A DNA stretch of 50,929 nucleotides from Pseudomonas sp. Fl4BN1 (GTDB lineage Bacteria > Pseudomonadota > Gammaproteobacteria > Pseudomonadales > Pseudomonadaceae): NCBI RefSeq assembly GCF_009908285.1, contig NZ_JAAARM010000040.1, positions 1 through 50,929 of the forward strand, given 5' to 3'. A program made the position numbers and the translations under genes. Below, in pieces: positions 16,715 to 24,913 of this stretch. Below the pieces are notes generated by a model, which was given only the letters and a program-made list of their open reading frames with translations, made no database searches and was not told where the DNA came from. Within the stretch, counting starts at the first letter, position 1. Each line of letters begins with the position of its first letter.

Positions 16715-17209
16715 ATGCATTGGATTCAGGTGCTCATTGGGCCGATCGAGGCTCTGCTGGAGGCGCGTGACGAACTGCCATCGGCGGTGGTGTGTGCCCT
16801 CTGCCAAGGGTTGGCCTTGATACCTGTCACCGACGAAGTCGAGGCGCAGCTTCAGGAACGAGCAAACGATCATGCAACGGCCGTGCAGCCGTTCTCGGGC
16901 GAGCTGGCTTACGGGGTAACTGGGCTGGCCACAAAGCTCTCGGGCCGCGGCCCGATTGTCTATGCCGCCACCTACCTGCATGGCGGCACTGGCGGGCAGG
17001 ATGCCGTCGTTTGGCTTGAGGGTGAGGTGGTTCTGAACATTGGTGACGAGGAGGAGCACATGTCCGCCTGGCCACATTCACCGATCAGTCGCGCATTACG
17101 CCGTATCGGTGTCATCGCCCAGGCAGGTGAGGATGAGTTTGATGCGCTGGGCCTCGGCCGCTATCGAAGCAATGACTCATGGGCTGAAGCTCACCGCCCC
17201 CATGATTAA
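16715..17209 (+). CDS. Unknown 164-residue protein (orphan, immunity-like)
   Basis: A small acidic cytosolic protein starting at ATG 16715, eight bases after GGAG; ATG 16700 is an in-frame alternative. It has a helical N-terminus (VLIGPIEALLEARDELP), a central glycine-rich part (TYLHGGTGGQDAVVWLEGEV) and an acidic C-terminal half (IGDEEEHMSAWP, AQAGEDEFDALGL). The size, acidity and isolated position resemble immunity proteins of polymorphic toxins, but no toxin gene is adjacent and no family is recognised. Confidence 0.55.
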   Translation: MHWIQVLIGPIEALLEARDELPSAVVCALCQGLALIPVTDEVEAQLQERANDHATAVQPFSGELAYGVTGLATKLSGRGPIVYAATYLHGGTGGQDAVVWLEGEVVLNIGDEEEHMSAWPHSPISRALRRIGVIAQAGEDEFDALGLGRYRSNDSWAEAHRPHD

Positions 17210-17306
17210 AGCGACGAAGCCGCTCGACCCGCCATCAACCGTTGACCGGCTGCTTCCGGCTGGGCGGCAGAAACCGCGCTCTCCTGTACTGGGGCTCCCG
17301 AGCAGG

Positions 17307-18224
17307 TCACTCGCTCAATCGCCTCGGAAATGGCAGCTGCGCCAGGATCCCGACAATGGTCGCGGCATAGCGGCCATCCGGATCGAGGTCCGGATCGAAC
17401 ACCGTGACCGTCATGCCACGGCAGCGCTGATCCGCAACCAACGGGCTGATGATCTGCACCAGGTCGTCGGGAGCGATGCCCGGCGACCCGGGGCTATCCA
17501 CCGCAGGCATCAGCGCCTGGTCGAGCACATCGATATCCAGGTGTAACCAGAAACCTTGCCCGGGTACCTGATCGAGTGTGCCGGCGATCCGTTGCAGCAC
17601 CGCCGCAGGGCCAATCCCGAGGGCTTGGAAAACGTCGATACGGTTGATTGCCGTGTGGTTCACATCGGGCCAGAGGAAATTTTCATCACGGTTCTCGCGC
17701 TCACCCAGTTGCACCACCTGGTTCTCGGCAACCAGCGGGCCGCTGATTCCCGGCCACTCGGTGGCCAGCGCCTCGCCACGGCCCGTCGCCAGCGCCAGGT
17801 CCATGCCCGCCAAGGCGCCCAGGCTTTGCTCGGGATCATAATTGCCGGGATGGCGAAAATCGCTGTGGCCGTCGATATGAATCAGCGAAAGCGCCCCCGA
17901 GCGGCGGGCACCGGCCAGCGCCCCGAGCAGAATCGAACAGTCGCCGCCGATGACCAGCGCGAAGTCGCCTTGCCGGCCCGCCTCGGCGACCAGATCGGCC
18001 AGTGCCAGATTGAACGAGCGCATGGCGTGGCCATTGCGCAAGCGGGTTCCCGGTTGCGCCTCGGCAGAATAGGTCGGACGCGGCAACTCTTTGAAGGCCC
18101 GCGCCTTGACGGCCTGGAGCAGGCCCGCCGCGATCAGTGCCGCTGGCGCACGCCAGGTACCGGGCTGGTGATTGGGCCGCAAAGGGCTCAGCCCAAGGTT
18201 CGAGGGCGCCGCGATCAGTTGCAT
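17307..18224 (-). CDS. Arginase/agmatinase-family ureohydrolase with altered metal motif
   Basis: A 305-residue member of the ureohydrolase fold, which normally cleaves guanidino compounds to urea and an amine with two metal ions. The motifs are GGDCS (93-97), DGHSD (118-122) and DIDVLD (229-234). Asp118, His120, Asp122, Asp229 and Asp231 match the metal ligands, but the first His ligand (GGDHS in arginase) is Cys96, and DAH is DGH. The substrate may therefore not be arginine. ATG 18224 has no good ribosome-binding site; a 16-codon frame with a strong one ends just past it, suggesting coupled translation. It is downstream of, and on the same strand as, the siderophore receptor. Confidence 0.82.
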   Translation of the reverse strand: MQLIAAPSNLGLSPLRPNHQPGTWRAPAALIAAGLLQAVKARAFKELPRPTYSAEAQPGTRLRNGHAMRSFNLALADLVAEAGRQGDFALVIGGDCSILLGALAGARRSGALSLIHIDGHSDFRHPGNYDPEQSLGALAGMDLALATGRGEALATEWPGISGPLVAENQVVQLGERENRDENFLWPDVNHTAINRIDVFQALGIGPAAVLQRIAGTLDQVPGQGFWLHLDIDVLDQALMPAVDSPGSPGIAPDDLVQIISPLVADQRCRGMTVTVFDPDLDPDGRYAATIVGILAQLPFPRRLSE

Positions 18225-18265
18225 GGGAAGGTCTTCTGCCGGGCTTGCGCGAGTGAAAACATCAT
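18215..18265 (-). CDS. Short upstream frame overlapping the arginase start (possible leader peptide)
   Basis: A 16-codon frame, MMFSLAQARQKTFPCN, begins at ATG 18265 (or 18262) just after CCAAGGAG, the best ribosome-binding site in the region. Its stop TGA (18217-18215) lies inside the first codons of the arginase-family gene, which has no good site of its own. This fits translational coupling or a leader peptide. Note the single Arg and absence of codon runs, so classical attenuation is not suggested. Confidence 0.4.
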   Translation of the reverse strand: MMFSLAQARQKTFPCN

Positions 18266-18468
18266 TGCTCCTTGGGGGGCATGCCTTGCCAGACCTCGAC
18301 CCGCGAATAAGGCGGCCGGGCCGAAAGCAAGCACATTGCTTGCACCTTGCCCGAGGAACGAGCGGCGGGCAGCAACCGCCCGCAGCGATCATACACAGCC
18401 GTTTCCAGGCGCGGAAGTTTCCCCCCAGGCCCTGCATCACCTAAAGTCCATCGACGAAAACACGACAC
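18262..18468 (-). CDS. Possible small protein between receptor and arginase genes
   Basis: An open frame of up to 68 codons ends with PYSRVEVWQGMPPKEQ; its TGA overlaps the ATGATG of the short frame above. The last 45 residues have a plausible protein composition, but there is no recognised family and no convincing start. It could be the remains of a gene or spurious. Confidence 0.2.
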   Translation of the reverse strand: MSCFRRWTLGDAGPGGKLPRLETAVYDRCGRLLPAARSSGKVQAMCLLSARPPYSRVEVWQGMPPKEQ

Positions 18469-18524
18469 CGAGCGACCGCAACCGATCTGATTTCAATCAA
18501 GCGGCAACGCTGCGCAACTGCCGA

Positions 18525-21032
18525 TCAGAAATCCACTGTCGCCGAAAGCAGCAAGGTACGTGGCGCCCCCAGGCCACCGGACAATCCGCTGCCATCACCG
18601 CCGATCCAGGAGCCGAACCAGTAGGCCTTGTTGGCGACGTTCTGCACCGTGGCACGCAAGGTCACCGGTTTGGTCGCCACCTGGGTGGCATAACGGCTAC
18701 CCAGGTCGAAGGTGGTGTAGGACGCCAGCGCCAGGCGATGGTCGTCGGTGGCGTATTGCTTGCCCGTGTGATTGACGTTGCCGGTCAGGGTCAGGCCGGA
18801 AATACTCTCCAGGTCATATTCGGCCCCCAGCTTGGCCACCACCTTGGGCACGCCGGTGACCTGCCGGCCTGCATTGGCGCCCTTGAGCGACTGGGTCAGT
18901 ACCGCCTGGGTATAGGCCACGCCGCCCATCAGCCGCAGGCTCGATTGCAATTCGCCGAAGAAGGTCCACTCCACGCCACGGTTACGCTGCTCACCGTAGA
19001 CCCCGAAGACATTGCTCGCCGGATCGGTAAAGGCACTGGGCTTCTCGATCTGGAACAGACTCAGGGTGCTGGCAAAGCTGCCCAGGTCGAGCTTGGTGCC
19101 AACCTCGTATTGCCTGGTCTGGTACGGCTGCATGATTTCACCGGCGTTGGCCGCGGTGTCGGGGGCCTCGTTGCCCTGGCTCAGGCCTTCGATGTAGTTG
19201 GCATAGAGCGAGACTTCATCGGTGACCTTGATCAGCAGCGCGCTGGCCGGCGACACCCGGCTTTCATCGTACGTCGAGGTCCTCGCTCCCGTGGCCCCAT
19301 AGTTGCGGCTCTGCACGCTCTGGCGGCGGGCGCCGACGGTCCACTGCACCCGCCCCTGGGCAAACGACAAGGTATCGGCCAGCGCGTAGCTGCCGAGTTC
19401 GGCCTGGCTTTTCGAGGTGGTGGCGCCGAAGCCACTCAGGTCCGGAGCGGGCCCGAAATCCAGGTGTTCATAGTGGGTCTGGGCGTGACCATAAAAAGCC
19501 GCATCCTTGAAGCGCCAGTTCGAGGTGAAACGGGTGGCGACCAGCGACCAGGCGTGGTCCACCGGGCCGGTCTGGAAGACGCCCTTGAGGCCGGCCTCGG
19601 CAGATTTCTGCGCCCCTTTCCTGACCGAGCGAATGGCCGTGGAATCAATGTCACCGGCGTCATTGAGCAGCGTGTCGCGGGTCATCAAGGCGTTGTAACC
19701 ACCTTCGCGGTGTCCCCAACCGGCATAGGCGGTGATCGCATCGCTCAGGTCGAACTCGCCTCGCAGCACCACGGTCTGCGTGTCATTGATGGTGTAGGCC
19801 CAGTCTGGTGCCAGTGAGTGATTGCCCTTCTTCGGGTTGGGCAAGCGGTTGACCCCACTGGCGATCGAGCTGATACCGAAATAGTTGACGCCATCCATGC
19901 GCTCGCGCTGTTTGTAGACATCGGCCGACAGCCGCGCACGCTCGCCCCGCCAGTCCAGGCCGAGGGACGACAGCTGCATCTTGTGCTGCTGGTCCTCCAC
20001 CGCGGTGTCGCCATCGCGGTAAACACCGTTGAAGCGCACCCCCCACTGCTTGTCCTCACCGAAGCGTTCGCCAAGGTCGGCATGCACACCGCCCAGGCCA
20101 CGGGACTCATAGGTCGTGGTCAGGCGCGCCAAAGGCGCCTCGCCCGCACGCTTGGGCACGATGTTGATGCTGCCGGCAACGCTGCCGTCCGGCGGCATGC
20201 CACCGAGCAGTGCCGACGGGCCCTTGAGTACTTCCACCCGCTCGGCCAGCTCGGTGGAACCGCGCATGTTCGGCGCCATGCCGATCAAGCCGTTGAACGT
20301 GATGTCGTTGGCGGTGGTGGAAAAACCGCGAATGTAGAAGGTTTCGTAGTTGCTGCGCTTGCTCGGCACGTACACCGAGGGATCGGTGGCGCCAATCACC
20401 GAGCCAATGTCCTGGGCCTGGCGGTTCTGCACGAATTCATCGGTGTAGCTGATGGTGCTGAACGGTGTCTCCATGAAGTCCTTGTTACCCAACAGCCCGA
20501 CCCGGCTGCCGCTGGCGACCTGGCCACCGGCATAGGCCGGCGCCAGGCTGGTCGACGTGGCCTGGCGCCCTTCTACCCGGGTTTCTGGCAGTGCCACGCC
20601 GTCTTCACCGTTGGCCGCCGGCGCCAGGGTGTAGCTGCCATTGGCCTGGCGCATGGCTTGCAAACCGTGCGCCTGCAACAGCTCGGCGAACCCCTGGCTG
20701 ATGCTGTAGGTGCCGGACAAACCACGGCTGCTCTTGCCCTGCAGCAAGCTGGCATTCACCGTCAGTTCCACCCCGGCCTGGGTGGCAAAGGCATTGAGCA
20801 CCTGCCCCAGCGAACCCGCCGCGACGCTGAAGCTGTGGTGCGCATCCGCCGCCCGTTCAGCACTCTGCGCCAGCACCGGCGACGGGACCGAAAGCAGTGC
20901 ACCAGCGCTCAACCCCAACAACAGGACCATCGGTAGGGCAGCAAGAGTGCTCGGCGGGGAGACCGCACAAGTGTCTTGCACAGCCTGCGACACACGAAGC
21001 GTGACGGGATGTCGGGAACGGCGTTGCACCAT
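18525..21032 (-). CDS. TonB-dependent siderophore receptor with STN signalling domain
   Basis: An 835-residue outer-membrane receptor. After an unusually long signal region (about 1-55) comes the STN domain (about 66-130: FSVAAGSLGQVLNAFATQAG, GLSGTYSISQGFAELLQAHG), which contacts a FecR-type anti-sigma regulator in the periplasm. The plug follows (about 180-320: ETFYIRGFSTTANDITFNGL, RVEVLKGPSALLGG, GSINIVPKRA) and then a 22-strand barrel ending LLLSATVDF with the C-terminal Phe. ATG 21032 follows AAAGGAGCCCAGC. Its partners are the sigma/FecR pair near 29-30 kb. A Fur-like site and the 33-bp shared motif lie upstream. The ligand is probably a ferric siderophore; which one cannot be told. 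Confidence 0.92.
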   Translation of the reverse strand: MVQRRSRHPVTLRVSQAVQDTCAVSPPSTLAALPMVLLLGLSAGALLSVPSPVLAQSAERAADAHHSFSVAAGSLGQVLNAFATQAGVELTVNASLLQGKSSRGLSGTYSISQGFAELLQAHGLQAMRQANGSYTLAPAANGEDGVALPETRVEGRQATSTSLAPAYAGGQVASGSRVGLLGNKDFMETPFSTISYTDEFVQNRQAQDIGSVIGATDPSVYVPSKRSNYETFYIRGFSTTANDITFNGLIGMAPNMRGSTELAERVEVLKGPSALLGGMPPDGSVAGSINIVPKRAGEAPLARLTTTYESRGLGGVHADLGERFGEDKQWGVRFNGVYRDGDTAVEDQQHKMQLSSLGLDWRGERARLSADVYKQRERMDGVNYFGISSIASGVNRLPNPKKGNHSLAPDWAYTINDTQTVVLRGEFDLSDAITAYAGWGHREGGYNALMTRDTLLNDAGDIDSTAIRSVRKGAQKSAEAGLKGVFQTGPVDHAWSLVATRFTSNWRFKDAAFYGHAQTHYEHLDFGPAPDLSGFGATTSKSQAELGSYALADTLSFAQGRVQWTVGARRQSVQSRNYGATGARTSTYDESRVSPASALLIKVTDEVSLYANYIEGLSQGNEAPDTAANAGEIMQPYQTRQYEVGTKLDLGSFASTLSLFQIEKPSAFTDPASNVFGVYGEQRNRGVEWTFFGELQSSLRLMGGVAYTQAVLTQSLKGANAGRQVTGVPKVVAKLGAEYDLESISGLTLTGNVNHTGKQYATDDHRLALASYTTFDLGSRYATQVATKPVTLRATVQNVANKAYWFGSWIGGDGSGLSGGLGAPRTLLLSATVDF

Positions 21033-21074
21033 GCTGGGCTCCTTTGAGTGGGGAAGAATGAGTGATGCTCACTC

Positions 21075-21107
21075 TGTCTTCCGAACCAGAAAGCCAAAGC
21101 CTCAATC
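21075..21107 (-). promoter_or_regulatory. Candidate ECF-sigma promoter motif, receptor copy
   Basis: A 33-bp block matching 28595-28627 at 29 of 33 positions and in the same orientation to its gene. On the minus strand it reads GATTGAGG, a variable A/T-rich spacer, then GTTCGGAAGACA. The two invariant blocks are about 12-13 bp apart. It lies 43 bp upstream of the receptor start. Assignment to the locus sigma factor is inferred from the exclusive pairing of the two copies with this locus. Confidence 0.6.
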
Positions 21108-21125
21108 TAAACAATAATCATTTTA
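21107..21125. promoter_or_regulatory. Candidate Fur box upstream of the receptor
   Basis: AATAATCATTTTA at 21113-21125 keeps the core ATAATCATT of the Fur consensus GATAATGATAATCATTATC; about 12 of 19 positions match over the whole site. It abuts the shared 33-bp motif on its upstream side. Confidence 0.45.
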
Positions 21126-21230
21126 CATGGAGTGACCATGGGCGGGGCTGGCAACCGCGCGACCTCCCCTGGCAACGGCCCTGCAACCAGTTCCCACAGT
21201 CTCTGCAAGGCCCACCGGGCTGCAGGCGGA

Positions 21231-22235
21231 TCAACCCTGATAGCCTTTGATGACCTCGTCGATCACCGTGTTCAGGCAGGTCACGCTGGCGGTGCAGAGG
21301 TACCAGGTCTGGGCATCGACGAAGACCACCCGGCCGTTCTTCCAGGCCGTGGTCTGGCGCAGCAGCGGGTTGTCCAGGCTCTGCCGATCGAGGGCCGGAC
21401 GCCGTTCCATCACTGCGGTTCGGTCCACCACATAGAGAATGTCGGGGTTGGCCTGCTGGATGAACTCGTTGGAGATCGGCTGGCCATGCAGGCCCGCGCC
21501 GATGTCCTGGCTGGCGGACTTCACCCCCAGCGTGTCGAAGATGAAACCGTAGCGGGACTTCACCCCGTAGGCGGTGAAGGCACCGTTGTTGTGCAACACG
21601 ATCAACGCCTTTTCAGGGCGCCCTTCGGTCACCCGCCGGGCCTCTTGCACCTTGGCGTCGATGCCGTCGGCCTTCTGCCGTGCCAGGGCTTGCTTGTCGA
21701 AGATCTGCCCCAGGGTGAGCAGGTGATCCTTGGCGGCGGCGATGTAGTTGCCGTTGCTATTGTTCAGGTCGACGTCGAAATGCAGGGTCGGCGCAATCTC
21801 CGACAACTGCGGATAACTGTGGGCCTGCAGCGGCGAAATCAGTATCAGGTCGGGCTTGAGTCGATGCACCCGTTCCAGGTTCGGCTGCACCGTGGCGCCG
21901 ACATCCTCAACGTTCGGGTCGTCCTTGTAGCGGCTGAGGAACGGCGCGACATAGTCCTTGGCGATGCCTACCACCGGCACCCCCAACTGGTCCAGGGTAT
22001 CGAGTTCGCTCATGTCGAACGCCACCACCCGCTCGGGGCACCGGCTGATCAGCGTGGTCCCCAGTTCGTGCTTGATGCTCCGCGGCTCGAAGCCGGCCTG
22101 GGCCGGCGGCGTGGCAGCAGTTGGCGCACCGGCGGCCGCCGATGAGCCGGCCTGCTGGTCGCAGCCTTGCACGGCCGCGCCGATGGCCAGCAACAAGGCC
22201 ATGGCCCAGCGGCCGTTGAGATTATCCCCGCGCAT
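21231..22235 (-). CDS. Iron-siderophore ABC transporter, substrate-binding lipoprotein (CeuE/FatB/VctP-like)
   Basis: A 334-residue periplasmic binding protein anchored by lipid (lipobox AAVQGC at about residue 24, followed by a Ser/Ala/Pro-rich tether). Class III binding-protein marks are RVVAFDMSELDTLDQLGV, LKPDLILISPLQAHSYPQL, and the long central helix DHLLTLGQIFDKQALARQ. Similarity in layout to CeuE/FatB suggests catechol-type ferric siderophores, but this is weak inference. The start ATG 22235 (MRGDNLNGRWAMALLLAIG) overlaps the end of the ATPase gene by 14 bp, so the four importer genes are translated as a unit. Confidence 0.88.
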   Translation of the reverse strand: MRGDNLNGRWAMALLLAIGAAVQGCDQQAGSSAAAGAPTAATPPAQAGFEPRSIKHELGTTLISRCPERVVAFDMSELDTLDQLGVPVVGIAKDYVAPFLSRYKDDPNVEDVGATVQPNLERVHRLKPDLILISPLQAHSYPQLSEIAPTLHFDVDLNNSNGNYIAAAKDHLLTLGQIFDKQALARQKADGIDAKVQEARRVTEGRPEKALIVLHNNGAFTAYGVKSRYGFIFDTLGVKSASQDIGAGLHGQPISNEFIQQANPDILYVVDRTAVMERRPALDRQSLDNPLLRQTTAWKNGRVVFVDAQTWYLCTASVTCLNTVIDEVIKGYQG

Positions 22236-23013
22236 GTTCACGCTCCTGATCCGATGGGTTGAAGTAGTTGCACAACAGGCCACGCTCGCTGCGCAGCATT
22301 TCGAAATCCAGTTCATACAGTTCCTCCAGCCGCGCCCGGGTCACCACCTCCTCCACCGCGCCGCTAAAACGCACCGCACCGTCCTTCATGGCCACGATGT
22401 GATCCGAATAGCTGGCGGCGAAATTGATGTCATGCACCACCAGGATCACCGTGCGCCCCTGCTCGTCGCACAGCCGGCGCAAGGCACGCATGATCTGCAC
22501 CGCGTGCTTCATGTCGAGGTTGTTGAGCGGCTCGTCGAGCAGTAGGCAATCGGTCTGCTGGGCGATGGTCATTGCCAGGAAGACCATTTGCCGCTGGCCG
22601 CCGCTGAGTTCATCGATGTAGGCACCGCGCAAACGGTCCAGGGACAGGAAGCTGATGGCCTCATCGATCAGCCGCTGGTCTTCGCGGGTCAGCCGGCCAC
22701 GGCTGTAGGGAAAGCGCCCAAAGGCCACCAGTTCCTCAACCTTGAGCCGCAGGTTGAAATCCGGGGCCTGGCGCAGGGTCGCAACTTGCTTGGCGTAGGC
22801 ACTGACCGGCAACTGCGCCACCGGTTGCCCGCCGATCAGGATCTCGCCGCAGGTCGGCTCCAGCAGCCGCGCCATCAGCATCAGCAGGGTGCTCTTGCCG
22901 GCACCGTTGGGGCCGATCAGCGAGGTCATCCGGCGCGCGGGGAACTGCACGCTGACATCCCCCAGCACGGTCTTGCGGCCATATGCCTTGTGCAGGTTGT
23001 TGACGCTGATCAT
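22222..23013 (-). CDS. Iron-siderophore ABC transporter, ATP-binding protein
   Basis: A 263-residue ATPase of the FecE/FepC type. Visible are Walker A GPNGAGKST (about 37-45), the Q-loop region, signature LSGGQRQM and Walker B CLLLDEPLNNLD with the switch His (VVHDINFAASYSDH). The start ATG 23013 (MISVNNLHKAYGRK) overlaps the permease stop by 4 bp. It energises the two FecCD permeases encoded just upstream. Confidence 0.92.
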   Translation of the reverse strand: MISVNNLHKAYGRKTVLGDVSVQFPARRMTSLIGPNGAGKSTLLMLMARLLEPTCGEILIGGQPVAQLPVSAYAKQVATLRQAPDFNLRLKVEELVAFGRFPYSRGRLTREDQRLIDEAISFLSLDRLRGAYIDELSGGQRQMVFLAMTIAQQTDCLLLDEPLNNLDMKHAVQIMRALRRLCDEQGRTVILVVHDINFAASYSDHIVAMKDGAVRFSGAVEEVVTRARLEELYELDFEMLRSERGLLCNYFNPSDQEREHARG

Positions 23014-23960
23014 GTGCGACCTCGGGAGCGAATCATCAGGGCCAGGAAATACCCGCCACACACCAGGTTGACGAGGATCCCGACCGTGGTCTTGTAGTTG
23101 AACACCTGCTCCACCAGGAACTGCGCAACGATGAACATCGCGATGGCGAGCGCGCTGCCCATGGGCAGCGTCAGCCGATGGCGGCTGGTTCCGGCCAGGG
23201 CATAGGTGAGGTTGGCGACGAAGATGCCCATGAAGGCGGTGGGTCCCAGCAGGCTGGTGGACACCGCCACCAGCACCGCGATCAACGCCAGATACAGACG
23301 CACATAGCGCCGGTAATCGACCCCCAGGGACAGTGCCTGATCACGCCCCAGGGCAAGCACATCGAGGCTCGCCAGAGTCTTCAAGCCCAGCAGACCGACC
23401 AGCGCCACCAGCACGGCCGAATAGAGCAGCTGCTGGGGCTGGATGCGGTTGAACGAGGTGTAGCTGAACCCCTGGAGCACCGAGAACTCACCGGGGCTGA
23501 TACTCAGTTGGATGAACTGGGTGAAGGTGCCCAGCACCACGCTCAGCACCAGCCCGAACAACAGCAGGAAGTACAGGTTGCTCCGCGCATCGCGCAGCAG
23601 CCAACGATGCAAGGCCCAGGAGTAGCCGAACATGCACAGCAGCGAGATCAGCACATTGCCGTTCGGCCCCAGCAGGGCCAGGCTGCCACTGCCCAGGAGC
23701 AGGATCAACAGCGCCTGCAACAGCAGGTAGACCGCCTCGTAGCCCATGATCGCCGGGGTCAGGATGCGGTTGCCGGTGATGCTCTGGAACACCAGGGACG
23801 ACCAGGCCACGCAGACTCCGCCCAGGCAGATAGCGCCCAGGCGCGCCAGGCGCTTGGGGATCACGTAGTCGAAGTCGAAATCGGCGCCCAGCAACACAAA
23901 AGCCAGTGCCAGAACGATCACCAGCAGCCACACGCCGGAATGGATCAAGGCACGGTTCAT
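23010..23960 (-). CDS. Iron-siderophore ABC transporter, permease (FecCD family, FatC-like)
   Basis: A 316-residue inner-membrane protein with about nine hydrophobic helices. Family marks include RLARLGAICLGGVCVAWSSL, NRILTPAIMGYEAVYLLLQA and LLGPTAFMGIFVANLTYALA, the last in the region that contacts the ATPase. The start ATG 23960 overlaps the stop of the partner permease by ATGA. It pairs with the next gene to form a heterodimeric channel for a ferric siderophore delivered by the lipoprotein. Confidence 0.9.
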   Translation of the reverse strand: MNRALIHSGVWLLVIVLALAFVLLGADFDFDYVIPKRLARLGAICLGGVCVAWSSLVFQSITGNRILTPAIMGYEAVYLLLQALLILLLGSGSLALLGPNGNVLISLLCMFGYSWALHRWLLRDARSNLYFLLLFGLVLSVVLGTFTQFIQLSISPGEFSVLQGFSYTSFNRIQPQQLLYSAVLVALVGLLGLKTLASLDVLALGRDQALSLGVDYRRYVRLYLALIAVLVAVSTSLLGPTAFMGIFVANLTYALAGTSRHRLTLPMGSALAIAMFIVAQFLVEQVFNYKTTVGILVNLVCGGYFLALMIRSRGRT

Positions 23961-24898
23961 CGGTGTTTCCAGATGATCAGCACCAGGAACAGCACCCCGC
24001 CGACACTGCCGGCAGTCAGGCCGATCGGCACTTCGAAGGGGTAGATCAGCAAGCGGCCGATGATGTCGCACACCAGCAGCAACGACGCGCCGCAGAGGAC
24101 GATCAGCGGCAGCGTGCGGCGCAGGTTTTCACCGCACTGCAGGGCCAGCAGATTAGGCACCACCAAGCCGACAAAGGGAATCGCGCCCACGGTGATCACC
24201 GTGGCCGACACCGTGACCGCCACCAGCATCAGGCCCAGCGCCGCCGTCGCCGCATAGCTCAGGCCCAGGCCGCTGGCCATCTCCTCGCCCATGCCGACCA
24301 CGGTGAAACGCTGGGCATACAAATAGGTCAGCAGCACGATCGGCAGGATCAGGTAGATGATTTCGTAGTTGCCCTGGACGATCTTCGAAAAATCCCCCAG
24401 CAGCCAGCCCTGCATGCTCTGCAGGATGTTGTGTCGATAGGCGTAGAACTCGCCGATGGCACTCAGCACGCTGCCGTACATCAGCCCCACCACCGGCACC
24501 AGCACGCTGTTCTGGAAGCGGATGCGGCGGATGATCGCCACGAACAGCAGGCTGGCCGCCAGGCAGAAACCCAGGGCGAACAGCATGCGCCCGGTGGCAC
24601 CGGCGCCGGGCACCAGGGTCAGCGCCAGGAGGATGCCGAGCTTGGCCGCATCGAGGCCGCCGCACGTGGCCGGCTCGACAAACTTGTTGCGCACGATCTG
24701 CTGCAGGATCACCCCGCACAGCGACAGCCCGGCACCGGTCAGCACCAGTGCCGCCAGGCGCGGCAGACGGCTCGCGGTGAGGGTCAGCCAGGCGTCGTCG
24801 GAAAAACTCAGCAGCTCGCTCCAGGCCACCTGCTTGGCCCCCACCAGCAGGGACAGCACGCATAACACAAGGAACAGGCACGGTAGGGCTAAACGCAT
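23957..24898 (-). CDS. Iron-siderophore ABC transporter, permease (FecCD family, FatD-like)
   Basis: A 313-residue inner-membrane permease. Typical segments are LPRLAALVLTGAGLSLCG, QQIVRNKFVEPATCGGLDAA and VITVGAIPFVGLVVPNLLAL with the conserved Gly-rich coupling loop. ATG 24898 is eight bases after GGGA; ATG 24904 is an alternative. The gene lies 15 bp downstream of the half-size ABC transporter stop, so the two transport systems form one operon. Confidence 0.9.
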   Translation of the reverse strand: MRLALPCLFLVLCVLSLLVGAKQVAWSELLSFSDDAWLTLTASRLPRLAALVLTGAGLSLCGVILQQIVRNKFVEPATCGGLDAAKLGILLALTLVPGAGATGRMLFALGFCLAASLLFVAIIRRIRFQNSVLVPVVGLMYGSVLSAIGEFYAYRHNILQSMQGWLLGDFSKIVQGNYEIIYLILPIVLLTYLYAQRFTVVGMGEEMASGLGLSYAATAALGLMLVAVTVSATVITVGAIPFVGLVVPNLLALQCGENLRRTLPLIVLCGASLLLVCDIIGRLLIYPFEVPIGLTAGSVGGVLFLVLIIWKHR

Positions 24899-24913
24899 TG
24901 ACACATTCCCTGC

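Noticed and set aside
18225..18524. Possible guanidine riboswitch before the arginase-family gene
   Set aside because: No ACGR-loop hairpin pairs or the long ykkC-type structure could be seen; the strong ribosome-binding site before a short frame explains the region better.
17556..19817. A 753-codon open frame antisense to the arginase and receptor genes
   Set aside because: It spans two well-supported genes and the gap between them, has no family resemblance, and is a typical GC-rich shadow frame.
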